NCBI RefSeq assembly: GCF_001623525.1
Contig: NZ_CP015225.1
Location: forward strand, 5,282,501 to 5,346,500
Source: Pseudomonas fluorescens
GTDB lineage: Bacteria > Pseudomonadota > Gammaproteobacteria > Pseudomonadales > Pseudomonadaceae
Length of the DNA stretch: 64,000 bases
Direction of reading: 5' to 3'
The notes beneath the pieces were generated by a model. That model saw only the letters and a program-made list of their open reading frames with translations. It did no database searches and had not been told where the DNA came from. The position numbers and the translations under genes were made by a program. Shown piece after piece: positions 29,104 to 38,271 of this stretch; position 1 is the stretch's first letter, and each line of letters begins with the position of its first letter.

Positions 29104-30451
29104 GAGCTTTCTCCTCGGGCAGGACATGCGCAACGCTCAGGCGCGAGCGGGTGAAATACAGCTGGGCTGCCTTCTGGATATCTTGTGGAGTCACGCTTTG
29201 CAGTTCAGCGAGTTCGGTGTCCATCAGCTTCCAGGACAAACCGACGGTCTCCAGCTGGCCGATGGCGGTGGCCTGGCTGGTGATCGAGTCGCGCTCATAC
29301 ACCAGGCCAGCGATGACCTGGGCGCGCACACGCTCCAGCTCTTCGGCGGTCGGCGCGGTGGTCTTCAGTTGATCGAGCAAGCGCCAAAGCCCTGCCTCGG
29401 CCTGGGCGATGGTTTTGTTTTTCTGCGTGTTGGGCGTCGCCGACAACGTGAACAACGTGTCGCCACGGGTGTAGGCGTCGTAGCTCGACGAACCGCCGGA
29501 CACCAGCTCTTCGCCGCGCTCCAGCTGGGTCGGGATCCGCCCGCTGTAGCCGCCGTCCAACAGGGCCGAGATCAGCCGCAGCGCATTGACCGAACCCTTA
29601 TCCGTCGCGGTGGCGATGCTCGGGACATTGAAGGCCAGCATCACGCTGGGCAGTTGGGTCTGCACATGCAGGGTGATCTGGCGCTCGCCGGGTTCGGCCA
29701 GCTCCAGGGGGATTTTCGCGACGGGCACCGCGCGCCGTGCAATCGGGCCGAAATAGCGCTGGGCCAGGGTCTTGACCTCGTCCGGCGTCACGTCGCCGAC
29801 CACCACCAGGGTCGCGTTGCTCGGGGTGTACCAGGATTCGTACCAGTGACGCAGCTCCTCGACGGTCATCCGGTCCAGGTCGGCCATCCAGCCAATGGTC
29901 GGCGTGTGGTAGCCGCTCGCCGGGTAAGCCATGGCCTGGAAGCGCTCGTAGGCCTTGGACATGGGCTTGTCGTCGGTGCGCATGCGGCGCTCTTCCTTGA
30001 TCACTTCGATCTCGCGGCTGAACTCCTCCGGCGGCAGGCGCAGGCTGGCCATGCGGTCGGCTTCCAGTTCGAAGGCCACGCCCAGGCGGTCGCGGGCCAG
30101 CACCTGGTAGTAGGCGGTGAAGTCGTCGCTGGTGAAGGCGTTCTCTTCGGCACCGAGGTCGCGCAGGATCAGCGACGCTTCGCCGGGACCGACTTTTTCG
30201 CTGCCCTTGAACATCATGTGCTCAAGGGCGTGGGACAAACCGGTCTGGCCTGGCGTTTCGTAGCTGGAGCCAACCTTGTACCAGACCTGGGACACCACCA
30301 CCGGCGCACGATGGTCTTCGCGCACGACGACTTTCAGGCCGTTGTCGAGGGTGAATTCGTGGGTGGGTTGTGGATCGGCAGCCAAGGCTGAAAAGGGCAG
30401 ACAAACTGTGCTGAGCAGCAGGCCTGCGGCGCGGCGGGCAAGAGCATTCAT
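29096..30451 (-). CDS. M16-family zinc peptidase, catalytic partner
   Basis: A 451-residue secreted peptidase with a signal peptide (MNALARRAAGLLLSTVCLPF, cleavage after ALA). The inverted zinc motif HALEH is at residues 74-78, with E77 as catalytic base, and the third ligand is near E154 in EVIKEERRM. It is the active member of a pair with the following gene. Substrates in Pseudomonas are not established. The segment between this gene and ftsY is a divergent promoter region. Confidence 0.9.
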   Translation of the reverse strand: MNALARRAAGLLLSTVCLPFSALAADPQPTHEFTLDNGLKVVVREDHRAPVVVSQVWYKVGSSYETPGQTGLSHALEHMMFKGSEKVGPGEASLILRDLGAEENAFTSDDFTAYYQVLARDRLGVAFELEADRMASLRLPPEEFSREIEVIKEERRMRTDDKPMSKAYERFQAMAYPASGYHTPTIGWMADLDRMTVEELRHWYESWYTPSNATLVVVGDVTPDEVKTLAQRYFGPIARRAVPVAKIPLELAEPGERQITLHVQTQLPSVMLAFNVPSIATATDKGSVNALRLISALLDGGYSGRIPTQLERGEELVSGGSSSYDAYTRGDTLFTLSATPNTQKNKTIAQAEAGLWRLLDQLKTTAPTAEELERVRAQVIAGLVYERDSITSQATAIGQLETVGLSWKLMDTELAELQSVTPQDIQKAAQLYFTRSRLSVAHVLPEEKAHE

Positions 30452-30795
30452 TCGTGTTTAAACCTGTTGGGTTGCCTGCTTGGCCTTAGCCTCAGCAGGC
30501 GAGGAGGTGCTAGGATACTGATCCGTTTTACTGGCGGCCACGCCTATCGGGCCTTTTATCGGCCCGGGGTTGTCTGGGTTCCCCGGAGAAATGTCGGGTT
30601 TACTCGTTGATCCCGGCGTTTTCGCCGATGATGCCGTACCAGTCCTTCGAAAAAATCGACTTTGGGGCGTCCTGGGGACGCTTCGACAAAATGTTGCGCG
30701 TGAACAAGCTGGATGAAACGCAGTCTGTTCAGCATTGAATATTTATCACCGAGGCGCCCTTGTGGCGCGTCGCTACCGTGAGATAGCCGTCCTCC
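30452..30795. other. Divergent intergenic region before ftsY
   Basis: The 344 bases between the M16 pair (minus) and ftsY (plus) hold both promoters. A GC-rich palindromic stretch, GGGCC...GGCCC, lies near 30549-30565. A possible 36-codon plus-strand reading frame occurs at 30628-30738 (no ribosome binding site). No tRNA or known RNA was recognised. Confidence 0.4.
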
Positions 30796-32229
30796 ATGTT
30801 TGGTTCCAACGACGACAAGAAGACCCCAGCTGCGGCTGGCGAGAAAAAAGGCCTGTTCGGATGGCTGCGCAAGAAGCCGCAGGAAACCGTCGTCGAACAG
30901 CCACAACCGCTGCCTGAATCCGCCGCCGAGGCAGTGGCCGAAGCAACCGCGCCCATCGTCCTGCCGATTGCCGAGCCGGTGCTGCAACCGGTCGAGCCTG
31001 AGCCCGTTGTCGAGCCGGTGGCCGAGCAGCCGCTGACCCCGCCCGCCGAGCAAACCCCCTGGCTGACCTTGCCGGTGGCGGAAGAACCGGTCGCGCTGGT
31101 CGAGGAAACGGCGCCGCATGTCACCCCGCCGATTCCAGCGCCGACGCAGGTTGTCGAGGCGCCAGTGGTCGACGCGGTCATTGAGCCGCCGGTCGCCGTC
31201 GTTGCGCCCGTGGTTGCGCAAGCCGCACCCGAGTCGGCACCTGCGCTGTTGGAAACCATCGCCCCCGTCGAGCCCGTCCGTAGCACCGAGGAAAACAAGG
31301 TCGGTTTCTTCGCCCGCCTCAAGCAGGGCTTGTCCAAGACCAGCGCCAGCATCGGCGAAGGCATGGCCAGTCTGTTCCTGGGCAAGAAAGTCATTGATGA
31401 CGAATTACTGGAAGACATCGAGACCCGCCTGCTGACCGCCGACGTCGGTGTAGAGGCTACCTCGGTGATCATCCAGAGCCTGACCCAGAAGGTCGCGCGC
31501 AAGCAGCTGACCGACGCCGATGCACTGTACAAATCCCTGCAGGGCGAGCTGACCAGCCTGCTCAAGCCGGTGGAAAAACCGCTGGTTATCGCCTCGCAGA
31601 ACAAGCCGTTCGTGATCCTGGTCGTCGGTGTCAACGGTGCTGGCAAGACCACTACCATTGGTAAGCTGGCCAAGAAGCTGCAGCTCGAAGGCAAGAAAGT
31701 CATGCTGGCCGCCGGCGACACCTTCCGCGCCGCCGCCGTCGAACAGCTGCAAGTGTGGGGCGAACGTAACAAGATCCCAGTGATCGCCCAGCACACCGGC
31801 GCCGACTCCGCTTCGGTGATCTTCGACGCCGTGCAGGCCGCCAAGGCCCGTGGCATCGATGTGCTGATCGCCGACACGGCCGGTCGCCTGCACACCAAAG
31901 ACAACCTGATGGAAGAATTGAAGAAGGTGCGCCGGGTGATCGGCAAGCTCGACGCCGACGCACCCCACGAAGTGCTGCTGGTGCTGGACGCCGGTACCGG
32001 CCAGAACGCCATCAACCAGGCCAAGCAGTTCAACCAGACCGTTGAACTGACCGGGCTGGCCCTGACCAAGCTCGACGGCACCGCCAAGGGCGGGGTGATT
32101 TTCGCCCTGGCCAAGCAATTCGGCCTGCCCATTCGCTACATCGGTGTGGGTGAAGGCATCGACGACTTGCGCACCTTTGAAGCCGAGCCCTTTGTCCAGG
32201 CACTGTTTGCCGAACGGGAGCATTCATGA
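30796..32229 (+). CDS. ftsY: Signal recognition particle receptor FtsY
   Basis: FtsY docks ribosome-SRP complexes at the inner membrane. The 477-residue protein has a basic N-terminal patch (GLFGWLRKK), a long acidic, proline- and valine-rich A domain up to about residue 170, then the NG domain. G1 is GVNGAGKTT (residues about 278-286), and DTAGR and TKLDGTAKGG follow. The start MFGSNDDKK is the usual Pseudomonas form. The stop codon overlaps the ftsE start, so ftsY, ftsE and ftsX form one operon. Confidence 0.95.
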   Translation: MFGSNDDKKTPAAAGEKKGLFGWLRKKPQETVVEQPQPLPESAAEAVAEATAPIVLPIAEPVLQPVEPEPVVEPVAEQPLTPPAEQTPWLTLPVAEEPVALVEETAPHVTPPIPAPTQVVEAPVVDAVIEPPVAVVAPVVAQAAPESAPALLETIAPVEPVRSTEENKVGFFARLKQGLSKTSASIGEGMASLFLGKKVIDDELLEDIETRLLTADVGVEATSVIIQSLTQKVARKQLTDADALYKSLQGELTSLLKPVEKPLVIASQNKPFVILVVGVNGAGKTTTIGKLAKKLQLEGKKVMLAAGDTFRAAAVEQLQVWGERNKIPVIAQHTGADSASVIFDAVQAAKARGIDVLIADTAGRLHTKDNLMEELKKVRRVIGKLDADAPHEVLLVLDAGTGQNAINQAKQFNQTVELTGLALTKLDGTAKGGVIFALAKQFGLPIRYIGVGEGIDDLRTFEAEPFVQALFAEREHS

Positions 32230-32897
32230 TTCGTTTCGAACAGGTCGGTAAACGCTATCCGAACGGTCACGTCGGCTTGCATGAGCTGAGCTTTCGGGTC
32301 CGTCGGGGCGAGTTTCTGTTTGTCACCGGCCATTCTGGCGCCGGTAAAAGTACCTTGCTGCGCCTGCTGCTGGCGATGGAGCGGCCCTCCACCGGCAAGC
32401 TGCTGCTGGCCGGCCAGGACCTGAGCACCATCAGCAATGCCCAGATCCCCTACCTGCGGCGGCAGATCGGCGTGGTGTTCCAGAATCACCAGTTGCTGTT
32501 CGATCGCACCGTGTTCAACAACGTCGCGTTGCCGTTGCAGATTCTGGGCCTGTCCAAGGCCGAGATCATCAAGCGCGTGGACTCGGCCCTGGAGCGGGTG
32601 GCCCTGTCGGACAAGACCGACCTGTACCCGGGCGACCTGTCCACCGGCCAGCAACAGCGCGTCGGCATCGCCCGCGCCATCGTCCATCGCCCGGCCTTGC
32701 TGCTGGCGGACGAACCCACCGGTAACCTCGACCCGCGCCTGGCGGCGGAGATCATGGGCGTATTCGAAGACATCAATCGCTTGGGCACCAGCGTGCTGAT
32801 TGCCAGTCACGACTTGGCGTTGATCGCGCGTATGCGTCACCGCATGCTCACGTTGCAGCGTGGACGCCTGATTGGTGACGGGGAGGCTGGCGTATGA
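32226..32897 (+). CDS. ftsE: Cell division ATP-binding protein FtsE
   Basis: A 223-residue ABC ATPase working with FtsX at the divisome to activate peptidoglycan hydrolases. Walker A is GHSGAGKST (residues 35-43), the signature is LSTGQQQR, Walker B is [12 protein letters not shown], and the switch His is in IASHD. It overlaps ftsY by four bases (ATGA) and ftsX by four. Confidence 0.95.
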   Translation: MIRFEQVGKRYPNGHVGLHELSFRVRRGEFLFVTGHSGAGKSTLLRLLLAMERPSTGKLLLAGQDLSTISNAQIPYLRRQIGVVFQNHQLLFDRTVFNNVALPLQILGLSKAEIIKRVDSALERVALSDKTDLYPGDLSTGQQQRVGIARAIVHRPALLLADEPTGNLDPRLAAEIMGVFEDINRLGTSVLIASHDLALIARMRHRMLTLQRGRLIGDGEAGV

Positions 32898-33916
32898 GTG
32901 CTACTCGCAGCCCGAAAGTGGCCGAACGCGTGGCCCCGAAGGCCTCCGATCCGCAGCCGCAAAAGAAAAAACGCGACGATGACGACGGGCCGGACTTCGC
33001 CACGCTGCTGCGCGCCTGGATCGAAAGCCATCGCGCCAGCCTGCTGGACAGCCTGCGGCGCCTGGGCAAGCAACCCATTGGCAGCTTCTTTACCTGCATG
33101 GTGATGGCGGTTGCCCTGAGTCTGCCCATGGGGCTGTCATTATTGCTGAACAATGTGGAGCGCCTGGGCGGTTCCTGGCAGCGCGCGGCGCAGATTTCCC
33201 TGTACCTGCAGATGGACGCGAGCCCCGGTGAAGGCCAGGCGCTGCGCGAGCAGATCAAGGCCATGCCGGGCGTAGCCGATGCCGAATACATCGGGCGCGA
33301 ACAGGCGCTTGAGGAGTTCCAGCAGCAGTCTGGCCTGGGCGAAGCCCTCAAGGAACTGCCGGAGAATCCGCTACCGGGCGTGGTGCTGGTGACGCCGAAT
33401 GAGGTCGACAAGCCGACCCTTGAAGCATTAAGACAAAGACTTTCCGAGTTGCCGAAGGTACAACAGGCGCAACTTGATCTAGTCTGGGTCGAGCGTCTTG
33501 CGGCGATCCTCAAGCTCGGCGACCGGTTTGTCTTCGGTCTGACGGTGCTGCTGGTTTCTGCATTACTTTTGGTGATAGGCAATACCATTCGTCTTCATAT
33601 TGAAAACCGCCGCACCGAGATAGAAGTGATTAAACTCGTCGGCGGTACGGACAGTTATGTACGCAGGCCCTTCCTTTATATGGGGGCGCTGTATGGCTTC
33701 GGTGCCGGGATTCTATCCTGGGGCGTATTGGCGTTTGGCCTGGACTGGCTGAACGATGCGGTTGTGGGGCTGGCCGGTTTGTACGGCAGTGATTTTGCGC
33801 TGGCCGGAGTGCCAGTCGCCGACGGTCTATCGCTCTTGCTTGGCGCGGTGCTGTTGGGTTATATCGGTGCATGGATTGCGGTCGCACGCCACTTGCGTGA
33901 GCTTGCGCCAAAATAG
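32894..33916 (+). CDS. ftsX: Cell division protein FtsX
   Basis: A 340-residue inner-membrane partner of FtsE. A long, charged N-terminal cytoplasmic tail is followed by one membrane segment (about residues 70-90), a periplasmic loop that contacts the hydrolase activator, and three C-terminal segments. The N-terminal tail, rich in KKKRDDDDGPD, is longer than in E. coli. The TTGTCCTACGGTT region after the stop begins the rpoH leader. Confidence 0.93.
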   Translation: MSATRSPKVAERVAPKASDPQPQKKKRDDDDGPDFATLLRAWIESHRASLLDSLRRLGKQPIGSFFTCMVMAVALSLPMGLSLLLNNVERLGGSWQRAAQISLYLQMDASPGEGQALREQIKAMPGVADAEYIGREQALEEFQQQSGLGEALKELPENPLPGVVLVTPNEVDKPTLEALRQRLSELPKVQQAQLDLVWVERLAAILKLGDRFVFGLTVLLVSALLLVIGNTIRLHIENRRTEIEVIKLVGGTDSYVRRPFLYMGALYGFGAGILSWGVLAFGLDWLNDAVVGLAGLYGSDFALAGVPVADGLSLLLGAVLLGYIGAWIAVARHLRELAPK

Positions 33917-33952
33917 AGTTTTTTGCGCGTATTGACCTTTCGGTTTTTGTGG

Positions 33953-33980
33953 GAACTTGTCCTACGGTTCCCGGTCAATT
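33953..33980 (+). promoter_or_regulatory. Candidate AlgU (sigma-E type) promoter of rpoH
   Basis: GAACTT (33953-33958), 16 bases, then TCAATT (33975-33980), close to the GAACTT-N16-TCTGA/TCAAA consensus of AlgU-type promoters. It lies 48 bases before the rpoH start codon. An AlgU-dependent rpoH promoter is known in P. aeruginosa. Confidence 0.55.
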
Positions 33981-34028
33981 TTCGCAGTGCTGAACTGCAC
34001 GAGTTATGTGAGTCGGAGGTTTTTTCGT

Positions 34029-34883
34029 ATGACCACTTCTTTGCAACCTGCTTATGCTCTGGTCCCGGGTGCGAACCTGGAGGCCTATGTGCACACGGTG
34101 AACAGCATCCCCTTGCTGACCCCCGAGCAGGAGCGTGAACTGGCCGAGAGTCTCTATTATGAGCAGGATCTTGAGGCGGCTCGGCAGATGGTGCTCGCCC
34201 ACCTGCGTTTTGTCGTACATATCGCCCGCAGCTATTCCGGCTACGGGCTGGCCCAGGCCGACCTGATCCAGGAAGGCAACGTCGGCCTGATGAAGGCGGT
34301 CAAGCGCTTCAACCCGGAAATGGGCGTGCGCCTGGTGTCGTTTGCCGTGCACTGGATCAAGGCGGAAATCCACGAGTTCATCCTGCGCAACTGGCGCATC
34401 GTGAAAGTCGCGACCACCAAGGCCCAGCGCAAGCTGTTCTTCAACCTGCGCAGCCAGAAGAAGCGCCTGGCCTGGCTGAACAACGAAGAAGTCCACCGCG
34501 TGGCTGAAAGCCTGGGCGTAGAGCCGCGGGAAGTGCGCGAGATGGAAAGCCGCCTGACCGGCCATGACATGGCCTTCGACCCGGCCGCCGAAGCGGACGA
34601 CGACAGCGCTTTCCAATCGCCGGCCAACTACCTGGAAGACCACCGGTACGACCCGGCACGTCAACTGGAAGATGCCGACTGGAGCGACAACTCCAACACC
34701 AACCTGCACGAAGCCCTGGAAGTGCTGGACGAGCGCAGCCGCGACATCCTCTACCAGCGCTGGCTGGCCGAGGAAAAAGCCACGCTGCACGACCTGGCGC
34801 AGAAGTACAACGTGTCGGCCGAGCGGATTCGTCAGCTTGAGAAGAGCGCGATGAACAAGCTCAAGGTGTCGATTGCGGCTTGA
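34029..34883 (+). CDS. rpoH: RNA polymerase heat-shock sigma factor RpoH
   Basis: A 284-residue sigma-32. Region 2 is seen in [34 protein letters not shown] form, with the RpoH box QRKLFFNLR (residues 133-141) after region 2.4, then region 4.2 with the helix-turn-helix ([19 protein letters not shown]). The start at 34029 has CGGAGG seven bases upstream. A longer frame from 33957 is not needed. The gene ends at a strong terminator and then a REPIN. Confidence 0.97.
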   Translation: MTTSLQPAYALVPGANLEAYVHTVNSIPLLTPEQERELAESLYYEQDLEAARQMVLAHLRFVVHIARSYSGYGLAQADLIQEGNVGLMKAVKRFNPEMGVRLVSFAVHWIKAEIHEFILRNWRIVKVATTKAQRKLFFNLRSQKKRLAWLNNEEVHRVAESLGVEPREVREMESRLTGHDMAFDPAAEADDDSAFQSPANYLEDHRYDPARQLEDADWSDNSNTNLHEALEVLDERSRDILYQRWLAEEKATLHDLAQKYNVSAERIRQLEKSAMNKLKVSIAA

Positions 34884-34900
34884 CCTGCGATAGCAGCCAT

Positions 34901-34936
34901 AAAAGCGCCCCGATCAGCGATGATCGGGGCGTTTTT
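34901..34936 (+). terminator. Rho-independent terminator of rpoH
   Basis: A perfect 11-base-pair stem CGCCCCGATCA/TGATCGGGGCG with a GCGA loop is followed by five Ts. Confidence 0.95.
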
Positions 34937-34944
34937 GTTTGTGT

Positions 34945-35055
34945 GATCGTTCCCACGCTCTGCGTGGGAATGCCTCCACGGACGCTCTGCGTTCGGCTCT
35001 TGAGGGGACGCGGAGCGTCTCAGGCTGCATTCCCACGCGGAGCGTGGGGACGATC
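34945..35055. repeat. REPIN, family C
   Basis: Outer inverted copies of GATCGTTCCCACGCTCTGCG-type sequence enclose an inner GACGCTCTGCG stem, in the convergent rpoH-mtgA junction. Confidence 0.9.
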
Positions 35056-35068
35056 ATAAAGCGAGTGG

Positions 35069-35791
35069 CTACTGCGCCCAAGGCGCTCGCCGCGAATCAT
35101 TGAGCCCCAGCAAATAACTGTCGCCCCCCAACTGGCTCATCTGCTGGCGAATCCAGCTCGCCCTGCGCAGCACGTAAGGGCTCGGCCGGCTGGCGCTCCA
35201 TTTCCGCGGGTTAGGCAAGACCGCCGCCAACAGGCTGGCCTGCTGCCGGGACAACGCGTCGGCGCTGACGCGAAAATGATGCCGTGCTGCGGCTTCGGCC
35301 CCGAACACGCCGTCATCCCACTCGACACTGTTGAGGTACACCTCGAGGATTCGCTGCTTGGGCCAGAACACTTCGATCAGTGCGGTGAACCAGGCCTCGA
35401 GCCCCTTGCGCAACCAGCTGCGGCCCGACCACAGGAACAGGTTCTTGGACACTTGCTGGCTGAGGGTGCTGGCGCCGCGAATCGAACCGCCACGGCCGTT
35501 GTGGGCGAACGCCGCCTGGATCGCGCCGATGTCGAAGCCCCAATGCTCGGGGAATTTCTGGTCTTCGCCAGCAATCACTGCCACTTTCAGGCTATCGGAG
35601 ATCTGGTCCCAAGGCTGCCAGGTGCGCTGCAGGTCGATCGGTTCGCCGCCGAACCAGGATTCAACCTTGCGCTCGATCATCAGCGCCGTGAACGGTGGCG
35701 GCACCACGCGAAACAACAGCACCAGCACAACACTGCCGACGGCGAACCAGAGCAGGGCTTTAACGAATCGTCGAAACAGTAAACGCAGCAT
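35069..35791 (-). CDS. mtgA: Monofunctional peptidoglycan glycosyltransferase
   Basis: A 240-residue GT51 glycosyltransferase that polymerises lipid II glycans without transpeptidase activity. One N-terminal membrane segment (ALLWFAVGSVVLVLLF) is followed by the catalytic motif GEDQKFPEHWGFD, with E76 as catalytic residue, and GASTLSQQVSKNLF (motif II) and RILEVYLNSVEW. The ATG at 35791 gives normal length. It is divergent from the DUF423 gene. Confidence 0.93.
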   Translation of the reverse strand: MLRLLFRRFVKALLWFAVGSVVLVLLFRVVPPPFTALMIERKVESWFGGEPIDLQRTWQPWDQISDSLKVAVIAGEDQKFPEHWGFDIGAIQAAFAHNGRGGSIRGASTLSQQVSKNLFLWSGRSWLRKGLEAWFTALIEVFWPKQRILEVYLNSVEWDDGVFGAEAAARHHFRVSADALSRQQASLLAAVLPNPRKWSASRPSPYVLRRASWIRQQMSQLGGDSYLLGLNDSRRAPWAQ

Positions 35792-35864
35792 AGAGATGGC
35801 TTGGCCGAACCCGTCGAGCGGGCCATTATACAGACCCTGCCCACCGAGTCTGATTGGAGTTCTC

Positions 35865-36245
35865 ATGTTGCGTAGCTTTCTGATGCTGGCTGCTTTTTTC
35901 GGCTTCACGGGCGTGGCACTGGGAGCATTTGCCGCCCACGGCCTGAAAAACCGCCTGAGCGCCGAGTACCTGGCGATTTTCCACACCGGGGTCACCTATC
36001 AACTGGTGCATACCCTGGCGTTGCTGGGCGTTGCGCTGCTGGCCACGCACATCCCCGGGCGCATCGTCACTTGGGCCGGGGTCTCCTTTGTGGTGGGCAT
36101 CCTATTGTTCTCCGGCAGCCTTTACCTGTTGACGCTTACGGGCATCAGCAAGCTGGGCATCATCACGCCGTTCGGCGGCGTGGCCTTCCTGGTCGGTTGG
36201 CTGTGCCTGGGGCTAGCGGCCTGGCGCCTCCAGCTTGCCGCTTGA
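35865..36245 (+). CDS. DUF423 (YgdD) small membrane protein
   Basis: A 126-residue inner-membrane protein with four hydrophobic segments, beginning MLRSFLMLAAFFGFTGVALG and containing AAHGLKNRLSAEYLAIFHTGVTYQ, the YgdD/DUF423 signature. The function is not established. GGAG is eight bases before the ATG. A direct repeat of 13 nucleotides spans the stop codon. Confidence 0.85.
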   Translation: MLRSFLMLAAFFGFTGVALGAFAAHGLKNRLSAEYLAIFHTGVTYQLVHTLALLGVALLATHIPGRIVTWAGVSFVVGILLFSGSLYLLTLTGISKLGIITPFGGVAFLVGWLCLGLAAWRLQLAA

Positions 36246-36258
36246 AGCTTGCCGCTTG
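36232..36258 (+). repeat. Short tandem direct repeat spanning the DUF423 stop codon
   Basis: AGCTTGCCGCTTG occurs at 36232-36244 and again at 36246-36258, a period of 14. The stop codon of the gene lies in the first copy. Confidence 0.7.
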
Positions 36259-36342
36259 TAGCTCTCCCTGACCAAGGGGCTTGGGTCCCCCAGACTGATC
36301 GGGCTAGAATGCCAGCCCCTAAAAATGATGACGGCATCCGGC

Positions 36343-36543
36343 ATGCGCATTCAGTTGAACGGCGAACCCCTTGATCTGCCCGACGGTGAAACCGTTGCGG
36401 CCCTGCTGACCCGTCTGGAACTCACCGGACGTCGTGTGGCGGTGGAACTCAATCTGGATATCGTCCCGCGCAGCCAGCACGCCGAAACCACCTTGAACGA
36501 CGGCGACAGCGTCGAAGTGGTCCACGCCATCGGCGGCGGCTAG
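36343..36543 (+). CDS. thiS: Sulfur carrier protein ThiS
   Basis: A 66-residue ubiquitin-like carrier with the required C-terminal GG (here IGGG). It delivers sulfur as a thiocarboxylate to ThiG in thiazole synthesis. The start at 36343 gives the standard MRIQLNGE beginning. An earlier in-frame ATG (36325) has no good ribosome binding site. thiG follows after 54 bases. Confidence 0.93.
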   Translation: MRIQLNGEPLDLPDGETVAALLTRLELTGRRVAVELNLDIVPRSQHAETTLNDGDSVEVVHAIGGG

Positions 36544-36597
36544 TCGCCTCGGTTTCGCAGCCTTTCGCAAGAACCTCACCCCAACAGAGGATTTCCC

Positions 36598-37392
36598 ATG
36601 AGCATCGTTCGTAGCGACAAGCCCTTCGTCCTGGCCGGTCGTACCTACCAGTCGCGCTTGCTGGTAGGCACCGGCAAATACCGCGACATGGAAGAAACCC
36701 GCCTGGCCATCGAAGCCTCGGGCGCCGAAATCGTGACCGTCGCCGTGCGCCGGACCAACATCGGCCAGAACCCGGGCGAACCGAACCTGCTGGATATCCT
36801 GCCGCCGGATCGCTACACGATCCTGCCGAACACCGCCGGCTGCTTCGATGCCATCGAGGCCGTGCGCACCTGCCGCCTGGCCCGTGAACTGCTCGACGGC
36901 CACAACCTGGTGAAGCTGGAAGTGCTGGCGGACCAGAAAACCCTGTTCCCCAACGTGATCGAAACCCTCAAGGCCGCCGAAACCCTGGTCAAGGAAGGTT
37001 TCGACGTGATGGTCTACACCAGCGATGACCCGATCATCGCCCGCCAGTTGGCGGAAATCGGCTGCATCGCGGTCATGCCGCTGGCCGGCCTGATCGGCAC
37101 GGGCCTGGGGATCTGCAACCCGTACAACCTGCAGATCATCCTGGAAGAAGCCAAGATCCCGGTGCTGGTGGATGCCGGTGTCGGTACCGCCTCCGACGCC
37201 ACGATCGCCATGGAGCTGGGTTGCGAAGCGGTGTTGATGAATTCCGCCATCGCCCACGCCCAGCAGCCGATCCTGATGGCCGAAGCGATGAAACACGCGA
37301 TTGTCGCCGGTCGCCTGGCGTACCTGGCTGGCCGCATGCCGAAAAAACTTTACGCCAGCGCCTCCTCGCCGCTGGATGGTCTGATCAAGTAA
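36598..37392 (+). CDS. thiG: Thiazole synthase
   Basis: A 264-residue TIM-barrel enzyme that joins 1-deoxy-D-xylulose 5-phosphate, dehydroglycine and ThiS sulfur into the thiamine thiazole. The Schiff-base lysine is probably K106 in [20 protein letters not shown] and VLMNSAIA form the phosphate and carboxylate end. It is preceded by thiS and followed by trmB after nine bases, so the three genes probably share an mRNA. Confidence 0.96.
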   Translation: MSIVRSDKPFVLAGRTYQSRLLVGTGKYRDMEETRLAIEASGAEIVTVAVRRTNIGQNPGEPNLLDILPPDRYTILPNTAGCFDAIEAVRTCRLARELLDGHNLVKLEVLADQKTLFPNVIETLKAAETLVKEGFDVMVYTSDDPIIARQLAEIGCIAVMPLAGLIGTGLGICNPYNLQIILEEAKIPVLVDAGVGTASDATIAMELGCEAVLMNSAIAHAQQPILMAEAMKHAIVAGRLAYLAGRMPKKLYASASSPLDGLIK

Positions 37393-37401
37393 GAGCCATT
37401 G

Positions 37402-38127
37402 ATGACTGAATCGAACGACACGCCGGTCCTGCCGGAAGAAGGCGAAGAGCGCCAGCACCGCCGCATCAAGAGTTTCGTGATGCGCGCCGGGCGCATGACT
37501 GAAGGCCAGCAGCGCGGCCTGGAGCAGGGTGCGCCGCTGTTTGTCCTGCCGCTTGCCGATGCGCCGGTGGATTTTGACCAGGTGTTCGGCCGCTCGGCCC
37601 CGCGCTCGCTGGAAATCGGCTTCGGCATGGGCCATTCGTTGCTGGAAATGGCCGCCGCTTCGCCGGAGCAGGATTTCATCGGTGTGGAAGTCCACCGTCC
37701 CGGTGTCGGTGCGCTGCTCAACGGCGTGCTGACCCAAGGGCTGACCAACCTGCGGGTCTACGATTGCGACGCCATCGAAGTGCTCAACCGCTGCGTGGCC
37801 GACAACAGCCTCGACCGACTGATGCTGTTCTTTCCGGACCCTTGGCACAAAAGCCGTCACCACAAGCGCCGTATCGTCCAGGCGTCGTTCGCTGAGCTGG
37901 TGCGCAGCAAGTTGAAGGTCGGTGGTGTGCTGCACATGGCCACGGACTGGGAACCCTATGCCGAATACATGCTGGAAGTGATGAATGTCGCCCCGGGTTA
38001 TCGCAACCTGGCCGAGGACGGCAAGTGCGTCCCGCGCCCGGCTGAACGGCCGATCACCAAGTTCGAGCGCCGTGGCGAACGGCTGGGACATGGGGTTTGG
38101 GATTTGAAGTTCGAGAAGTTGGCGTAA
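37402..38127 (+). CDS. trmB: tRNA (guanine46-N7)-methyltransferase
   Basis: A 241-residue SAM methyltransferase that makes m7G46 in tRNA. Motifs are [15 protein letters not shown] (SAM binding), [18 protein letters not shown] (tRNA/catalytic loop) and the C-terminal [22 protein letters not shown]. The ATG at 37402 comes nine bases after thiG. A REPIN follows the stop. Confidence 0.96.
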   Translation: MTESNDTPVLPEEGEERQHRRIKSFVMRAGRMTEGQQRGLEQGAPLFVLPLADAPVDFDQVFGRSAPRSLEIGFGMGHSLLEMAAASPEQDFIGVEVHRPGVGALLNGVLTQGLTNLRVYDCDAIEVLNRCVADNSLDRLMLFFPDPWHKSRHHKRRIVQASFAELVRSKLKVGGVLHMATDWEPYAEYMLEVMNVAPGYRNLAEDGKCVPRPAERPITKFERRGERLGHGVWDLKFEKLA

Positions 38128-38157
38128 AGCCCGAAGATCCTGTTGAAATGGGATCTC

Positions 38158-38250
38158 CTGTGGGAGCGAGCTTGCTCGCGATGGCGGCATAGCAGTCAAC
38201 ATTGATGTTGGATGTTATGGCCCCATCGCGAGCAAGCTCGCTCCCACAGT
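38158..38250. repeat. REPIN, family A
   Basis: Inverted GGGAGCGAGCTTGCTCGCGA and its complement in the convergent trmB-DUF3392 junction. Confidence 0.9.
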
Positions 38251-38271
38251 TGTTTTGTGGTGTCTGAGGGA

